Shown: one piece after another, positions 9,297-20,551 of the stretch | How positions within the stretch are numbered: the first letter of the stretch is position 1 | Layout: every line of letters starts with the position of its first letter | Source: Sciurus carolinensis | Lineage: Eukaryota; Chordata; Mammalia; Rodentia; Sciuridae | Length of the DNA stretch: 64,000 nt | Direction of reading: 5' to 3' | Assembly (NCBI RefSeq): GCF_902686445.1 | Contig: NC_062217.1 | Coordinates: 86,361,758 to 86,425,757, forward strand | Translations under genes and position numbers: made by a program | Notes under the pieces: model-generated | Seen by the model: the letters and a program-made list of their open reading frames with translations, nothing else | Database searches by the model: none | What the model was told of the DNA's origin: nothing

Positions 9297-9395
9297 AGGG
9301 GGATATAGGTCAGTGGTAGAATATTTGCCTAACATGCACAAAACCCTGGATTCCATCCCTAGCACTACAAAGCACAGCAAACAATAAAACAAAAA
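9297..9395 (+). mobile_element. ID SINE, diverged
   Basis: ggggatataggtcagtggtagaatatttgcctaacatgcacaaaaccctggattccatccctagcac matches the ID body with many substitutions, followed by an A-rich tail. Confidence 0.75.
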
Positions 9396-9545
9396 CACAA
9401 CTGTGAAAAAGACAGAAGAGAGCCCTTGAATTCCAGCAAGTTTGGGACTAGCTGTCAATCAAGACATCCTGGTAGACAAGGATGTAACCACACCCACTTG
9501 CCTGGGTGGGCCATTACTGAGTAAATGATGATAGCTAGGGGTGTG

Positions 9546-9945
9546 GTGGATTTGTTGTTCATGGCTGCTGTAACAAATGACCACAAATGTAGTGACTTAA
9601 AACACCACAAATGTATTCTCCTTTAGTTCTGGAGGTGGAGTTCCAACATCAGCTTCACAGAGTTAAAATCAAGTTGTTGATCACTCTGTTTCCTTCCAGA
9701 GATCCAGGAAGAATTGGCTCCTTTCTCTTCCTTGCAGAGCTGAACATTCCTCTACTCCTACCACACCACTCCAGTCTCTGTCTAAGTTCCCTCTGTTTCC
9801 TCTTAGGAGGAGACTTGTGATTACCTCAATATTCCAGAGTATTCTCCCCACCTCAAGCTTCTTAACTTGGTCACATTGGCAAAGTTCCTTTTGTCAGAGA
9901 AAGTGATATTCCCAGGTTTCAGGGAGTAGGATGTGGACACAATCA
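9546..9945 (-). mobile_element. MLT1-like MaLR LTR, antisense
   Basis: Plus strand reads gctgctgtaacaaatgaccacaaatgtagtgacttaaaacaccacaaatgtattctc...ttctggaggtggag, the reverse complement of the 3' half of MLT1 LTRs, and continues to a decayed outer end near 9945. Confidence 0.7.
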
Positions 9946-11515
9946 GGAGTTGTTAATTAGCCCACAACAGAGGTTATCATTAATTCAGGCTAGATAGGCA
10001 CTTTTCATGACCTGCAGTGTGCTTGGCCCTGTCTTTCATCCATGTCTGTGTCCATGATGTGGAGGAAGATAATGAAAGCATGTTTATTAAATATACAGGT
10101 AACATCAAGGTAGAAGGGAGTTGCTGAATGGGAGACACTGAGTCCCAAATACCTTACCATTTGGATTTTTGGACTGAGTCCACCTATGGAGTCTATGTGG
10201 AGATCAAAGTATAAACCAGTCCTTGGGTACAAAAAAATCAAGCTGCATTAGTACAGGACTCACCTGTGAAAAGCCTCAATGGAGGCTCACAAACACAGGT
10301 ACTGTGCAGCTGGCAAGATAGGGGCCAGGCCTCCAAGCAGGACTAAGGAACTAAGGGCCTCCTGCTCCTCCTGTACCCAAATCTGACCCACTAGACTGTG
10401 GCAAGGAGAAGGAGCTACATTTTTCAAAAGCGATTCAAATACTAGAACCACTCTAGTAGAAGGCCTATTAACCAAGCTGCAGAAGGAACTGACAACCATC
10501 AAGGAGACAGCCAATGGACATCCTATAGTATCCATATTGTATATGGCTGTCCTATGTCATCCATACCCAGGAGAAGATGCCCAATGCCAATTGGGCATCA
10601 AGTTGGCAAAGACTTCAGAGAGTCAGAAGGAAGGTCTTTGTACCCACAACAGCTATCCAAAGAAAAAATACCTCAGTGGCAGTAAGCCCCCACCCAGTTG
10701 GGAAGCTCTTGCTTCCAGAGGGTCCATTCTGCTGGCCTGCAGAAGAACATGTTAGACATGCTGTCCTTCCCTAGTCACTTTACAGATATCCTCACCAGTT
10801 AGCCTCCCAGTTGACCATGATGGACAGGTGAGCAGGCCTTGCTGCCCACTCAGGGAATGACCTCCAAAGGACCCAACCCACTAGCACACCTGACTGGATC
10901 CCTCTACAGCCTCCAGTCATGCCCAATTCATATTCCACAGAAACAAGTGGTAGTATCCTAATGCTTCAGTTGAGAGGCCAAAGAAAGTCAAGATTTTACC
11001 TAAAATTTTGCTTTAGGTCACACCAGTATGTGGAATATCTAAGCAACAAGGCAGTGTTTTTAGTTAATAAGTACAGTTGATAAGTAACAGACTCCAGACA
11101 GAGGTCCACGTCTTTGGATGCAAACCCAAGTGTCCTTCACTACATGATGGTTAACTGTCAGAGCCTGATGGGATTACAAAGGTTGCACAAGCAGTTTCCT
11201 CTATAAAGAAAGGGGGTGTTGGGTGGGAAGAAGCCAAGGAAGGAGATGAGAGGAGAAAAGGGAGTAGCATGAAGACCCGTCACTACTCAATGATAGACAT
11301 TAAGTGAAATCATGGGAGACAAACAGAAAGAACTTGTCATGGTTGGGCCACACTATGGTGGAATCCTTCTGAAAATAATGGGCACTTTGAAAACAGTCAT
11401 ACCAGAGAATCTAAAATCACTGGATGGTGATTGTAGCTTGAAGGGCTGACCCTAAGTGGCACTGCTACCCACATTTATGTGCACCAGCACTTCCAAAGGT
11501 AAAGATTCTATTGGA
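9946..11515. other. about 1.6 kb without a recognised gene or repeat
   Basis: One frame stays open for about 126 codons on the plus strand (10381-10755) with a Lys/Glu-rich stretch (LLTKLQKELTTIKE near 10460-10502). It has no supported start, no family I recognise and no splice context. It may be a pseudogene or old retroelement fragment, or chance. The rest shows no recognisable signature. Confidence 0.5.
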
Positions 11516-11519
11516 CAGT

Positions 11520-11706
11520 GTCGAGTGGTAGTTCAATTTTAATTTGTACAAGAATCACCTAGAGGTTTTATTAAAAACAGATTTGTAGGCCCCATCCCTA
11601 TAGCTTATATTCAGCATATCAGGGTGGTGCCCAGGAATCTGTATTTCTAAGAGGTTTACAAAAATACTAATGCCACTGGTACAAGTACCACAATCAGAGA
11701 ACCATT
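11520..11706 (+). mobile_element. MER5A-like hAT (Charlie) short element
   Basis: agtggtagttcaattttaatttgtacaagaatcacctagaggttttattaaaaacagattt...ggccccatcc...ggtggtgcccaggaatctgtatttctaa...cagagaaccattgcca follows the MER5A consensus from end to end, diverged. A non-autonomous DNA transposon fossil. Confidence 0.75.
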
Positions 11707-11883
11707 GCCACTCCAGAAATGCATAGTGAACAACCTGCAAAACCATATACAGAAGCCCTACTTACCACGAAATTTCTCTTTAAAAACAGATTTTAGTCCT
11801 GCACTTAGGAGAATAGCCAGACTAAAAAAATGACAGTGAAAAATGTCCATTATCCATTAGTCAGGGACAGACATAGATGTACA

Positions 11884-12046
11884 AACACACCTCAGAGTTA
11901 TGATAGGATTTGTTCCAGACCACTACAATGAAGTAAATATTGCAATAAGCTAAATCATACAAAGCTTTCTGATTTCCCAGTGCACATAAACATTAAGTAG
12001 TTATGTATTATTAGTGTGAACACTATGATGCAGTCTATTAAAATCA
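11884..12046 (+). mobile_element. Tigger1-like DNA transposon, left part
   Basis: cacacctcagagttatgataggatttgttccagaccactacaatgaagtaaatattgcaataagc...tttcccagtgcacataaa is the Tigger1 terminal region. Its partner lies at 15024-15215, about 3 kb away, with L1 sequence between. Confidence 0.78.
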
Positions 12047-12050
12047 CAAC

Positions 12051-14369
12051 AGGAGTTTTTCAAGATGGCAGAATAAGAGGAGGTTGCTTTCCTGGCTGCT
12101 CTGTGGAGCAAAACCAAGAAAGCAGACAGGCATTTTCTCAGCAAGGTGAATGAACAAAAAAAAAGGAGTAGGGGTACTTTACTGGAATTTAAAACTGGGC
12201 ATTCAAAGCAGATCAGGGACTTAGGAGGTTGGATATAACAAAATAAGGAAGAAATTCTGCAGCTGAGCTGGAAGCACCAGCCAGAGAGTTTCCTCTGTAA
12301 GCATAGTGGATGGATAAGGGAATGAAAAGAATCACATTTTGGAGAGACCCAAGACATGTATCTGAGCATTTAGAGATCAAGGACATTGCCTGGTAAACCT
12401 AAAAGACATGCTGTACAATATCCGGTGTGGGGGAAAGAAACCACCATCTCTCTAGGTGGTGTGTGGAGGTCAAAGGAAGGAACCATTTTTGCAGCCACTT
12501 CAAGGGGGCTGGCAGCTGAGGGGGCCAATTCCTGGAAACCCAAATTTGACCTGAAATATAGGCCCAGTAAACACACACAGCACAACACAGAGTATACTTA
12601 AGTGACCAGGAGAAAATCAAATGTGGAGAGAGGTTTACACAGGGGACAATTGGTCAAGGAAACCCACCCAGCTCTACCCTTCCCCCTCCAATCCGGTTGC
12701 TTGCAGTACTGGCTGGGAGAGACACATCTGGTTGGGAACTCAGAATTGTGGGGGCAGGAAAGATTCTTTGGAGACTAAACCTGAGACCAGGAAGCTTGGG
12801 GTCTGAAGGTGACATGGGACTAAGAATCAGTTAGAGAGTTAAACTGAGTTAAACAGATTAAAGGATGATATAAGAGAGCAAACAGAGGTAGTAAATGATC
12901 ACTTCAATAAAGAGATAGAAATCCTGAAAAAATAAAAAGCAGAAACCCTGAAAATGAAGGGAACAATAAACCAAATTAAAAATTCAATAGAAAGCATCAC
13001 CAGCAGACTAGACCACTTGGAAGACAGAACATCAGGCAATGAAGACAAAATATATAATCTTGAAAATAGAGTTGACCATGGAGAGAAGATGTTAAGAAAC
13101 CATGAACAGAACTTCCAAAAACTATGAGATAACATGAAAAGATCAAATTTAAGATTCATTGGGATAGATAAAGGTGTGGAGATACAAACCAAAGGAACAC
13201 AATCTTTTCAATGAAATAATATCAGAAAATTTCCCAAATCTAAAGAATGAAATGGAAAATCAAATCAAGAGACTTACAGGACCCCAAATGTACAAAATTA
13301 CAAGAAACCCATACCAAGGAACATTATAATGAAAATGCCTAACAAACAGAATAAGGATAGAGTTTTAAAGGCTGTGAGAGAAAAATATCGGATTACATAT
13401 AGAGGGAAACCAATTCAGATCTCAGCTGATTTCTCAACCTAGACCCTCAAAGCTAGGAGATCCTGGAATAACATATACCAAGCCCTGAAAGAAAATGGAT
13501 GCCAATCAAGAATCCTATATCCAGCAAAATTAATATTCAGATTTGAAGATAAAATAAAAACGTTCCATAATAAACAAAAGTTAAAAGAATTCACAACTAG
13601 AAAGCCTGAACTATAGAACATTATCAACAAAATATTCCATGAAGATGAAATGAAAAAGAAAAGTGAAAAACAGCAAAGGGAAGAAATACACTAAAGAAAT
13701 AATCAATCAAAGGAGAAACTACTTCAATTTAAAAACTAGAAATAAACCCAAATGACTGGGAACACAGATCACATCTCATTGATAACCCTGAACATTAATG
13801 GCCTAAACTCATCAAATTGGTGAGTGACAAACTGGATTAAAAAACAAGACCCAACAATATGCTGTCTCCAAGAGACTCATCTCATAGGCAAAGACATCCA
13901 CAGACTGAAGGTGAAAGGATGGAAAGACACATATCACTCACGTGGGTTGAATAAACAAGCAGGGGTCTCTATCCTAACAGATAAAGTGAACTTTAAGCTA
14001 AAGTTAATCAGGAGGAATAAAGAAGAACATTTCATACTGCTTAAGGGAATTATACATCAACAAGACATAATAATCATAAATATTTATGCACCAAACAATG
14101 GAGCATCTACATTCATCAAACAAACCTTTCTCAATTTCAAGAATCAAATAGAACACAACACAATAATACTGGGTGACTTTAACATGTCTCTGTCACCACT
14201 GTATAGATCCTCCAAACAAAAATTAAGTAAAGAAGATATAAAAGTAAAAAATACAATTGATAATTTAGACTTATCAGACAGACATAGAATATTTCATCCA
14301 TCAATGGCTGAATACCCTTTCTGCTCAGCAGCACACAGATTCCTCTCTAATATAGATGATGTTATGTAA
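12051..14369 (+). mobile_element. L1 fragment: 5' UTR, ORF1 remnant, ORF2 endonuclease
   Basis: Starts ttcaagatggcagaataagagg, an L1 5' end with a YY1-type motif. A 5' UTR of about 0.8 kb leads to a decayed ORF1 (about 12860-13695: coiled-coil part, RRM-like part, C-terminal domain ending before actgggaacacag). ORF2 begins near 13752; its endonuclease domain is open from 13824 to 14369, with QETHLIG, IYAPNNGAS and GDFN boxes recognisable. All reverse transcriptase sequence beyond 14369 is missing. It is clearly diverged from the L1 at 25075-31612. Confidence 0.82.
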
Positions 14370-15023
14370 GCTATCACATATATTGACATACAATTGTAAT
14401 GTTACCTTAATACACTTTTAGCATCTGTAGGGTTATTTTGATATCTCCCTTTCCATTGATATTAATTTTTGTGTTCGTACTTTTTTCTTGATTAGATTTT
14501 TTAATTTTTATCAAATTTTATCTGTATTATTTCTTCTCTATTTCATATATATATTTCTGCTCCTACTCTTTTTTTCCTTCCTACTACATAATTTGAAAAT
14601 AATTTGTTATTTTAACTTCTTTCTGACACAAGTACTTTAACTTATAAATGTTTACCTGAGTACTGTTTCATCCCAGAGATTCTGATATTTTAAGCTTTTA
14701 TTATCATTTAGTTCAAAGCAATTTTTATTTACTTGTGCTTTCTTCCTGGACCTCTGAGATATTTATAAGAGTGCCACTTAATTTTGAAATAGTTGACATG
14801 AGAGGGTGGGGTTCTATATATCTTAAGATGATTGATTTCTAATGTAATAAATCATGCAGGAAACAGTCTGCATGATTTCAAATTTTAAAAAAGTAATGCA
14901 AATGCCTTTTATAATGATTGTATTGGTTATATAAATGTCAAAACTGATCAAAGTACATACTTCAAATATGTGCATTTTATTTTACTTCAATATTACCTCA
15001 ATAAAACTATGGGGAGAAAAAGA
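14370..15023. mobile_element. older L1 fragments in mixed orientation
   Basis: About 14400-14830 resembles antisense L1M ORF2 (ttttgatatctccctttcc...cttgattag...). About 14880-15020 resembles a sense L1M 3' end (tcaaaactgatcaaagtacatacttcaaatatgtgcattttattttacttcaatattacctcaataaaac). No reading frame survives. Together with 12051-14369 it fills the gap in the Tigger1 copy. Confidence 0.5.
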
Positions 15024-15215
15024 GTACAACAGCATTATTTCTAAAAAACAAAGTACAGACCTTAACTTTAAAATATTATACTACTAAAATATGCTAACAA
15101 TCATCTGAGCTTTTGTAAGCAGATTGCCAATAGACTTACTCAACAGAGTTGCCACGAACCCGCAATTTGTAAAAAACATAACATCTGCAAAGCATAATAA
15201 AATGAGGCATGCCTA
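15024..15215 (+). mobile_element. Tigger1-like DNA transposon, right part
   Basis: caacagcattatttctaaaaaacaaagtacagacc...aaaatatgctaacaatcatctgagc...tagacttactcaacagagttgcc...caatttgtaaaaaacataacatctgcaaagcataataaaatgaggcatgcct is the other Tigger1 end. Nearly all of the transposase interior is absent, so it was a short non-autonomous copy before being split. Confidence 0.8.
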
Positions 15216-15970
15216 TTCCTGCAACCTAAATAATCCCAGGCTACTTTCCATGCTTCTTTTTCAGGGTATTGTCACTATGACGTTTTTAACAAGTTGCCTG
15301 CAGAAATGATGTGTGCCCTTCTCAGTGTACTGCACCAAGCAGTGCATGATATGGATCTGACCTAACACTAGTAAAGCAGATCTTGATCACTTGGTTAAAG
15401 GCACACCTGCCACTGTAAAATCAACAACTTGGGAAAATACTGCAAGATAATATAAAGCCTGATTTTAACCTTCCCCTGATTTTAGCATCCATCAGTGAAA
15501 CTCATCTGCAACAATTACTCATGTGGGATTTGTCTAGTACTGATTTTCTATTGTACCCTCTACATTTGTGAAGTAGTAGGTCACTCCTTTCCAACTACCA
15601 TAGTCTCATTGTTGGCTTACTTCTACTGCCTCATTTGGTTTACTCACATGAACAGCTGAGCAGAAAGGCCTCTGCATTGGGCTTTATTCACCCAACCTAA
15701 AGGAAAATCCCACATTATTGTCACTGAATCATCTTGTTAAATGGGTACCAACCCCCACTGGCTAGTTAAGTTTGGAAAGTTGAGAACATCATTTATTGTA
15801 TTACGTTGGTATCCTTGGAATATGAAGTAAACAGACTTTCTCAGTCCTTATTCAAATCATTGGTAAAATACATTGAACAGACTAGAACTAAGAACCTGTA
15901 AATTTTTTTTTCAATAGCACATTTGCTATTAATTTGACTACCCTGAGATTTTTTTTTTTTAAAGCACTTA
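15216..15970. other. intergenic, nothing recognised
   Basis: No gene supported. A T-run near 15900-15960 precedes the next SINE. Confidence 0.55.
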
Positions 15971-15972
15971 AT

Positions 15973-16088
15973 GGGGGCTGGGGTTGTGGCTCAGTGGTAG
16001 AGTGCTTGCCTAGCATGTGTGAGGCCCTGGGTTTGATCCTCAGCACCACAAAAAAAAATAAAATAAAATGAAATAAATGTATTGTGTG
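15973..16088 (+). mobile_element. ID SINE, well preserved
   Basis: ggggctggggttgtggctcagtggtagagtgcttgcctagcatgtgtgaggccctgggtttgatcctcagcaccac, then an A-rich (AAATA)n tail and a short attgtgtgcaactacgact end. The body is close to the squirrel ID consensus, with A box (tggctcagtgg) and B box (gggtttgatcc) positions kept, so it is relatively young. Confidence 0.9.
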
Positions 16089-16875
16089 CAACTACGACTG
16101 AAACAAAATGTTTTCTAAAAAGCACTTAATGAAATTTATACATAGTGTTTCCTAGTCAACTTCAGCAATTCTGAAGCCCAAACTACATGTATCTGCACCT
16201 AATGATAATTTCCTACCTATAGAAGAATTGTATGACTTCAGTTACTTTCTCTGGCATCCATAATAGCCACCATGAGATAAATGAAAAAAAAATCTTGTTA
16301 AAAATATGTACACAGCACCATCTTTAGTATGAAAAACAAGCATACAGACAGTCTGCATTATCTTATCACTTCAGAGTAATTTTAGTACACTGTGTGCCTG
16401 ACAAACAGTGATGTTTAATAAATGCCTGTTGAATTAATAAATGAATGACCAAATAAGTGTGTATTAGGTCCAAAGCTTAGCATCTATGCAGTCATTTAAA
16501 ATTCTTACCATAAGTTGCTTTCCTGCCCTAGAGGGGTACTTACAGAGAAAACAAGAGTTAAAATGTAACCTCCCCTTCCCACCTCTCATTAACCACCCCA
16601 GTGGAATATCCCCTTACTTGTCCTGTCAGCCCATCCTAAGTTCTTATGCAAGCAGCTCACGTGACCTTACACGCATGCCGTCCAAACTGCCCCATAAAAT
16701 ACCCCAGAGTTGACTTTTTCCTGCCTCTCTCACTTTTCCCAACATATGGCCTTTGTCAGACCCTGACTGGCATATAAAACTTTCTATGCATGGATCTCCT
16801 CGCCTGGTTTCTGCATTGCTCATCGGCATCTCACTTTCCTTTCAGTGTGCAAGTTAATGAATGAATATAAATGTA
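16089..16875. other. intergenic with a small L2-type tail
   Basis: About 16385-16450 (aataaatgcctgttgaattaataaatgaatg) looks like the 3' tail of L2 or MIR. The rest is not recognised. No gene supported. Confidence 0.5.
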
Positions 16876-17117
16876 GCTTTGTCTGTTTGCTATAACAAAA
16901 TAACTGAGACCAGGTAATTTATAAAGAAAATAAATTTATTTGACTCCTGAAAAGGAGAAAAAGAGAGAGAGAGAATTCAAAAGTCTCAAGCCTTTTCATA
17001 GTTGGCATTAATCCATTCATGGGTGGAACCTCTCATTAGACCCTACCTTCCAACACCCTTGATTGGAGATTAAGTTTGCAGCACATGAACTGAGTGGGGC
17101 ACATTAAAACCATAGCA
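16876..17117 (-). mobile_element. MaLR LTR, antisense, partial
   Basis: gtttgctataacaaaataactgagaccaggtaatttataaagaaaataaatttattt at one end and gattaagtttgcag...ttaaaaccatagca at the other are reverse complements of MaLR LTR ends. The middle is shortened. Confidence 0.72.
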
Positions 17118-17599
17118 GATTATAGACAGTAAAAGGCTTAAAAATACAGGTCTGTTTTTATTACTTTTAAAGGAATATACAGTGAATAGGATGACAATTA
17201 AATGAATAGGGTATTGCTTAAAATTACGCAGGCAGTAAATACATCTTGAAGTTGAGAAAAATGTCTGCTGAGCAGGAAAACCAATGCCAGCATTTCAGCC
17301 TGTTTGCCCACAGCTTCCAGGATGCCATCCCTTCCTGCTAACTTCAGTGTTAAAAAACTGCCCCAGGCACCATTTCTCTCACTTGGGTTCCTGCTTAGAC
17401 CCTTGTCTCCTGAGAGTCTACTGCTAACACAACAGCAAAAAGTCAAATCACAACTCTCTTTCAACAAAGCCTTCCCAGCCACTGCTTCCTCATTCACAGT
17501 AAAAGCTGACAGAATTCACAAATGTCCATCAGGCACTCACTCTGGTCAACTTCCTGATGTCTCCTCAACCCCTGATGTCCCTCTGAGGAGTTACAGCTC
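17118..17599. other. intergenic, nothing recognised
   Basis: Overlapping open frames on both strands (17198-17497 minus, 17304-17690 plus) have no recognisable domain. Possibly upstream L2 sequence too decayed to identify. Confidence 0.45.
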
Positions 17600-17728
17600 C
17601 TCAGTTTGGACCATTCCTTCCCACAAGACACCTGCATCTCCCCTCCAGGTCTCTGCTCCAATGTCACCTTCTCAATGGTGCCCTCCCTGATCACCCAATT
17701 TAAATTTGTAGCTCCTCCTCCACCTCTT
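17600..17728 (+). mobile_element. L2 LINE 3' region, left part
   Basis: ctccagtttggaccattcc...caccttctcaatggtgccctccctgatcaccc fits the L2 3' region (gccttccctga-type motif) and resumes at 18924 after the L1 insertion. Confidence 0.6.
17714..17728. repeat. L1 target-site duplication, left copy
   Basis: cctcctccacctctt, 15 bp, repeated exactly at 18909-18923 on the far side of the antisense L1. Confidence 0.9.
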
Positions 17729-17930
17729 TTTTTTTTTATTGTATACAAATGGGATCCATGTTGTTTCTCTATTTGTACATAGAGTCAAGGCATACCATTT
17801 GTGTAATCATACGTTTACATAGGGCAATGATATTTTTTTTTCCTTCCCCCCCACCCCTCCCACCCCTCCCACCCCTCTTTTCCCTCTATACAGTCCTTCT
17901 TTCCTTCATTCTTACCACACTCCTTATCCT

Positions 17931-17967
17931 TAACCCTAAACCTAACCCTAAACCTAATGCTAACCCT
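17931..17967 (-). repeat. telomere-like repeats inside the L1 3' UTR
   Basis: taaccctaaacctaaccctaaacctaatgctaaccc on the plus strand; on the L1 sense strand a run of TTAGGG/TTTAGG variants. The corresponding place in the L1 at 31385-31460 has none. Confidence 0.75.
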
Positions 17968-17989
17968 TCCCACCCCCCATTATATGTCC

Positions 17990-18908
17990 TCATCCGCTTA
18001 TCAGCGAGATCATTCGTCCTTTAGTTTTTTGAGATTGGCTTATCTCACTTAGCATGATATTCTCCAATTTCATCCATTTGCCTGCAAATGCCATAATTTT
18101 ATCATTCTTCATTGCGGAGTAATATTCCATTGTATATATATGCCACAGTTTCTTTATCCACTCATCAACTGAAGGGCATCTAGGTTGGTTCCACAATCTG
18201 GCTATGGTGAATTGAGCAGCAATGAACATTGATGTGGCTGTATCTCTGTAGTATGCTGATTTTAAGTCCTTTGGGTATAGGCCAAGGAGTGGGATAGCTG
18301 GGTCAAATGATGTTTCCATTCCAAGCTTTCTGAGGAATCTCCACACTGCTTTCCAGAGTGGCTGCACTAATTTGCAACCCCACCAGCAATGTATGAGTGT
18401 TCCTTTTTCACCACATCCTCGCCAACACCTATTGTTGCTTGTGTTCTTGATAATCGCCATTCTAATTGGGGTGAGATGAAATCTTAGGGTAGTTTTGATT
18501 TGCATTTCCCTTATTACTAGGGATGTTGAACATTTTTTCATATATCTGTTGATTACTTGTACATCTTCTTCTGTGAAGTGTCTGTTCATTTCCTTAGCCC
18601 ATTTGTTGATTGGATTATTTGTATTCTTGGTGTAGAGTTTTTTGAGTTCTTTATAGATTCTGGAAATTAGCACTCTATCTGAAGTATGAGTGGCAAAGAT
18701 ATTCTCCCACTCTGTTGGCTCTCTCTTCACATTTCTGATAGTTTCCTTTGCTGAGAGAAAGCTTTTTAGTTTGAATCTATCCCAGTTGTTGATTCTTGCT
18801 TTTATTTCTTGTGCTATGGGAGTCCTGTTAAGGAAGTCTGATCCTGGGCCAACAAGTTGAAGATTTGGACCTACTTTTTCTTCTATAAGATGCAGGGTCT
18901 CTGGTCTG
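17990..18908 (-). CDS. L1 ORF2p C-terminal fragment, uninterrupted frame
   Basis: About 306 codons of ORF2p C-terminus with no stop or frameshift, ending with the same residues (MISLISG) that close ORF2 in the L1 at 25075-31612. It carries the cysteine-rich C-terminal motif, [18 protein letters not shown], then [10 protein letters not shown] and LGLYPKD. Endonuclease and reverse transcriptase domains are absent because the insertion is 5' truncated. The frame continues upstream into flanking L2 sequence up to an ATG at 18964, which is coincidence. The intact frame indicates a fairly young insertion; there is no promoter and no reason to think it is expressed. Confidence 0.8.
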
Positions 18909-18923
18909 CCTCCTCCACCTCTT

Positions 18924-19148
18924 ATCAAATGTTTTTTTACCACACCTGTCACCATCCAGCGCACTGCATATCTGATTCATATTGATTAGTGCCTTTCTTT
19001 CCCAATAACCCTTCCTTCTCAGAGGGCAGGAATTCTGATCTACATTGTTTACTGCTCTTTTCCCAGCACCTCACATAGAGTAGCATGTGACCAGTACGTA
19101 ATAGACTCTCAACAAGCATCCATTGAATAAATGAATCAATGAATCATC
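18924..19148 (+). mobile_element. L2 LINE 3' region, right part
   Basis: tcagagggcaggaattctgatctacattgtttactgctcttttcccagcacctcacatagagtagc...agactctcaacaagcatccattgaataaatgaatcaatgaatc follows the L2 3' end (agggcaggg...cccagcgcctagcacagtgcctgg...ctcaataaatatttgttgaatgaatga). Confidence 0.75.
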
Positions 19149-19382
19149 CATTTTCATATTTATAAAATATTTTTGAGGTCCTTAGATTAGAAACACTAAA
19201 AGTTATCACATCTAGTCTTGGGTTCAACCAACACAGATTAAACATCTATTTTTAGATAAGTACTTTGCGTACACAAGACTTCTATTTTCCATTTAACTTT
19301 TCCATTTTCCCCCCTGTTGATTGTCATTATATCAGAAATATCTCCAGCTGTGCTGAATGACTTTTTCTTAAAGAAAAATTGT

Positions 19383-19830
19383 GTTCGTTTTCCATTACTA
19401 TAAAAAAAACTGATATATAATAAACTTATAAAGAGAAAAGGTTTGTTTTGGCTCACATTTTGGAGTTTCCAGTTCATAATCAATTGGCCCCATTACTTTT
19501 GGGCCTCTGAGGAGGTAGCATGTAATGGTGAAAATACACGGTGGTCAAAAACACTCACCTGGTGACCAGAAAGGAGAAGGAGAGGAGAGGGAGGAGGAGG
19601 AGGAAGAGAAGGAAAACAAGGAGAACAAGAAGAAAAACAAGAAGATAAGAAGAAGGACGAAGAAGGGGCTGGAGTCCCATAATCCCTTTTGAGGGAATGC
19701 CCCACACTCCGTGATCTAAGAACCTCCCCCAAAGCCCCACCACTTAAAGATTTCACTGCCTCCCAGAAGCACCATACTGGGAACCAAGCCTTTGGGAGAT
19801 AAATGATTAAAATGTGCACCTTTCTAATGT
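19383..19830 (-). mobile_element. MaLR-type LTR, antisense, with purine expansion
   Basis: Opens tgttcgttttccattactataaa...aataaacttataaagagaaaagg and carries a decayed body. A GGA/GAA-rich expansion at about 19566-19665 inflates it. Minus-strand open frames here come from the pyrimidine complement and are not genes. Confidence 0.5.
19566..19665. repeat. (GGA/GAA)n purine tract
   Basis: About 100 nt almost free of pyrimidines on the plus strand. Simple-sequence expansion. Confidence 0.88.
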
Positions 19831-20196
19831 TCTTTAAAAAATTCCCCTTGCTGGGGTATGCTCTGGATAACAGAACAGAGGAGTTCCCTATTATCATTCC
19901 TTCCTAGGAATCTGAGTTAAATAAACCTGCTGAGAACAGGACAGGAGGGAAGTGTCCCACAATATCTCTCTTCCAACATACAATATTTTTAAAAAAGGAA
20001 TTTAAATGTTTCAATTTTCCACCACCTCCAGTAGCTTCTTCGAATACTTCTCTGTAGTCTGAAAAGAATTTCATAGTTTAAAAATCACATGGCTCTAGAA
20101 AGAGACTAGGAGCCAGCCTCATACAGTGATCTTACTTTGTGGAATGGGAGAAACAGAGTCCCACAAAGAACAACAATCTTCATCTATTTCTAACTC

Positions 20197-20276
20197 AGTA
20201 AACACTTACTAAGGATCTATTACTTGTCAGGGATTGTGCTGGACACTGGAGATAAGAGAATAAACAAAACAAAATT
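20197..20276 (+). mobile_element. MIR/L2-type fragment
   Basis: acttactaaggatctattacttgtcagggattgtgctggacactggagataagagaataaac resembles the common gagcacctactatgtgccaggcactgtgctaggcgctgg motif. Short and old. Confidence 0.45.
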
Positions 20277-20551
20277 TCTAGGAAAAGCACTGTCTTTTCA
20301 ACAAGTAGTGTTGGAAAAACTGTGTATTCACATGCAAAAAAAAAATGTGGATTCTGCATACCCAATGCAAAAATTAACTAAAAATGGATCCAAGACCTAA
20401 AGAAAATACCTAAAAAAAAACTGTAAAACTCCTAGAAAACAGGAGTTCTCCATGACTGGATTTGGCAATATTTTCTTGTTTTTGACACTAAAAACTCAGG
20501 CAACAAAAGAAAAAAATAGATAAAATGGACTCCATTAAAATTAAAAATTTC

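Larger units (their letters stand above)
17729..18908 (-). mobile_element. 5'-truncated L1 insertion, antisense
   Basis: Flanked by a perfect 15-bp duplication, with poly(A) seen as a T run at 17726-17737. On the minus strand it has the end of ORF2, then a G-rich 3' UTR (C-rich 17843-17880 on plus, with telomere-like repeats at 17931-17967), then the tail. Length 1.2 kb. It inserted into an L2. Confidence 0.93.

Noticed and set aside
15973..16045. Possible tRNA gene (A and B box-like sequences in ID elements)
   Set aside because: ID SINEs are tRNA-derived but do not fold as tRNAs here and carry A-rich tails; the same body recurs across the window.
17304..17690. 128-codon plus-strand frame opposite a 99-codon minus-strand frame
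   Set aside because: Mirror frames, Ser/Pro-rich, no domain, running into L2 and simple sequence.
17931..17967. True interstitial telomere from a chromosome fusion
   Set aside because: The repeats lie inside an L1 3' UTR bracketed by a 15-bp target duplication, so they arrived with the L1.
19493..19897. 134-codon minus-strand frame with Ser/Phe/Leu/Pro runs
   Set aside because: Generated by the pyrimidine complement of a GGA/GAA tract.
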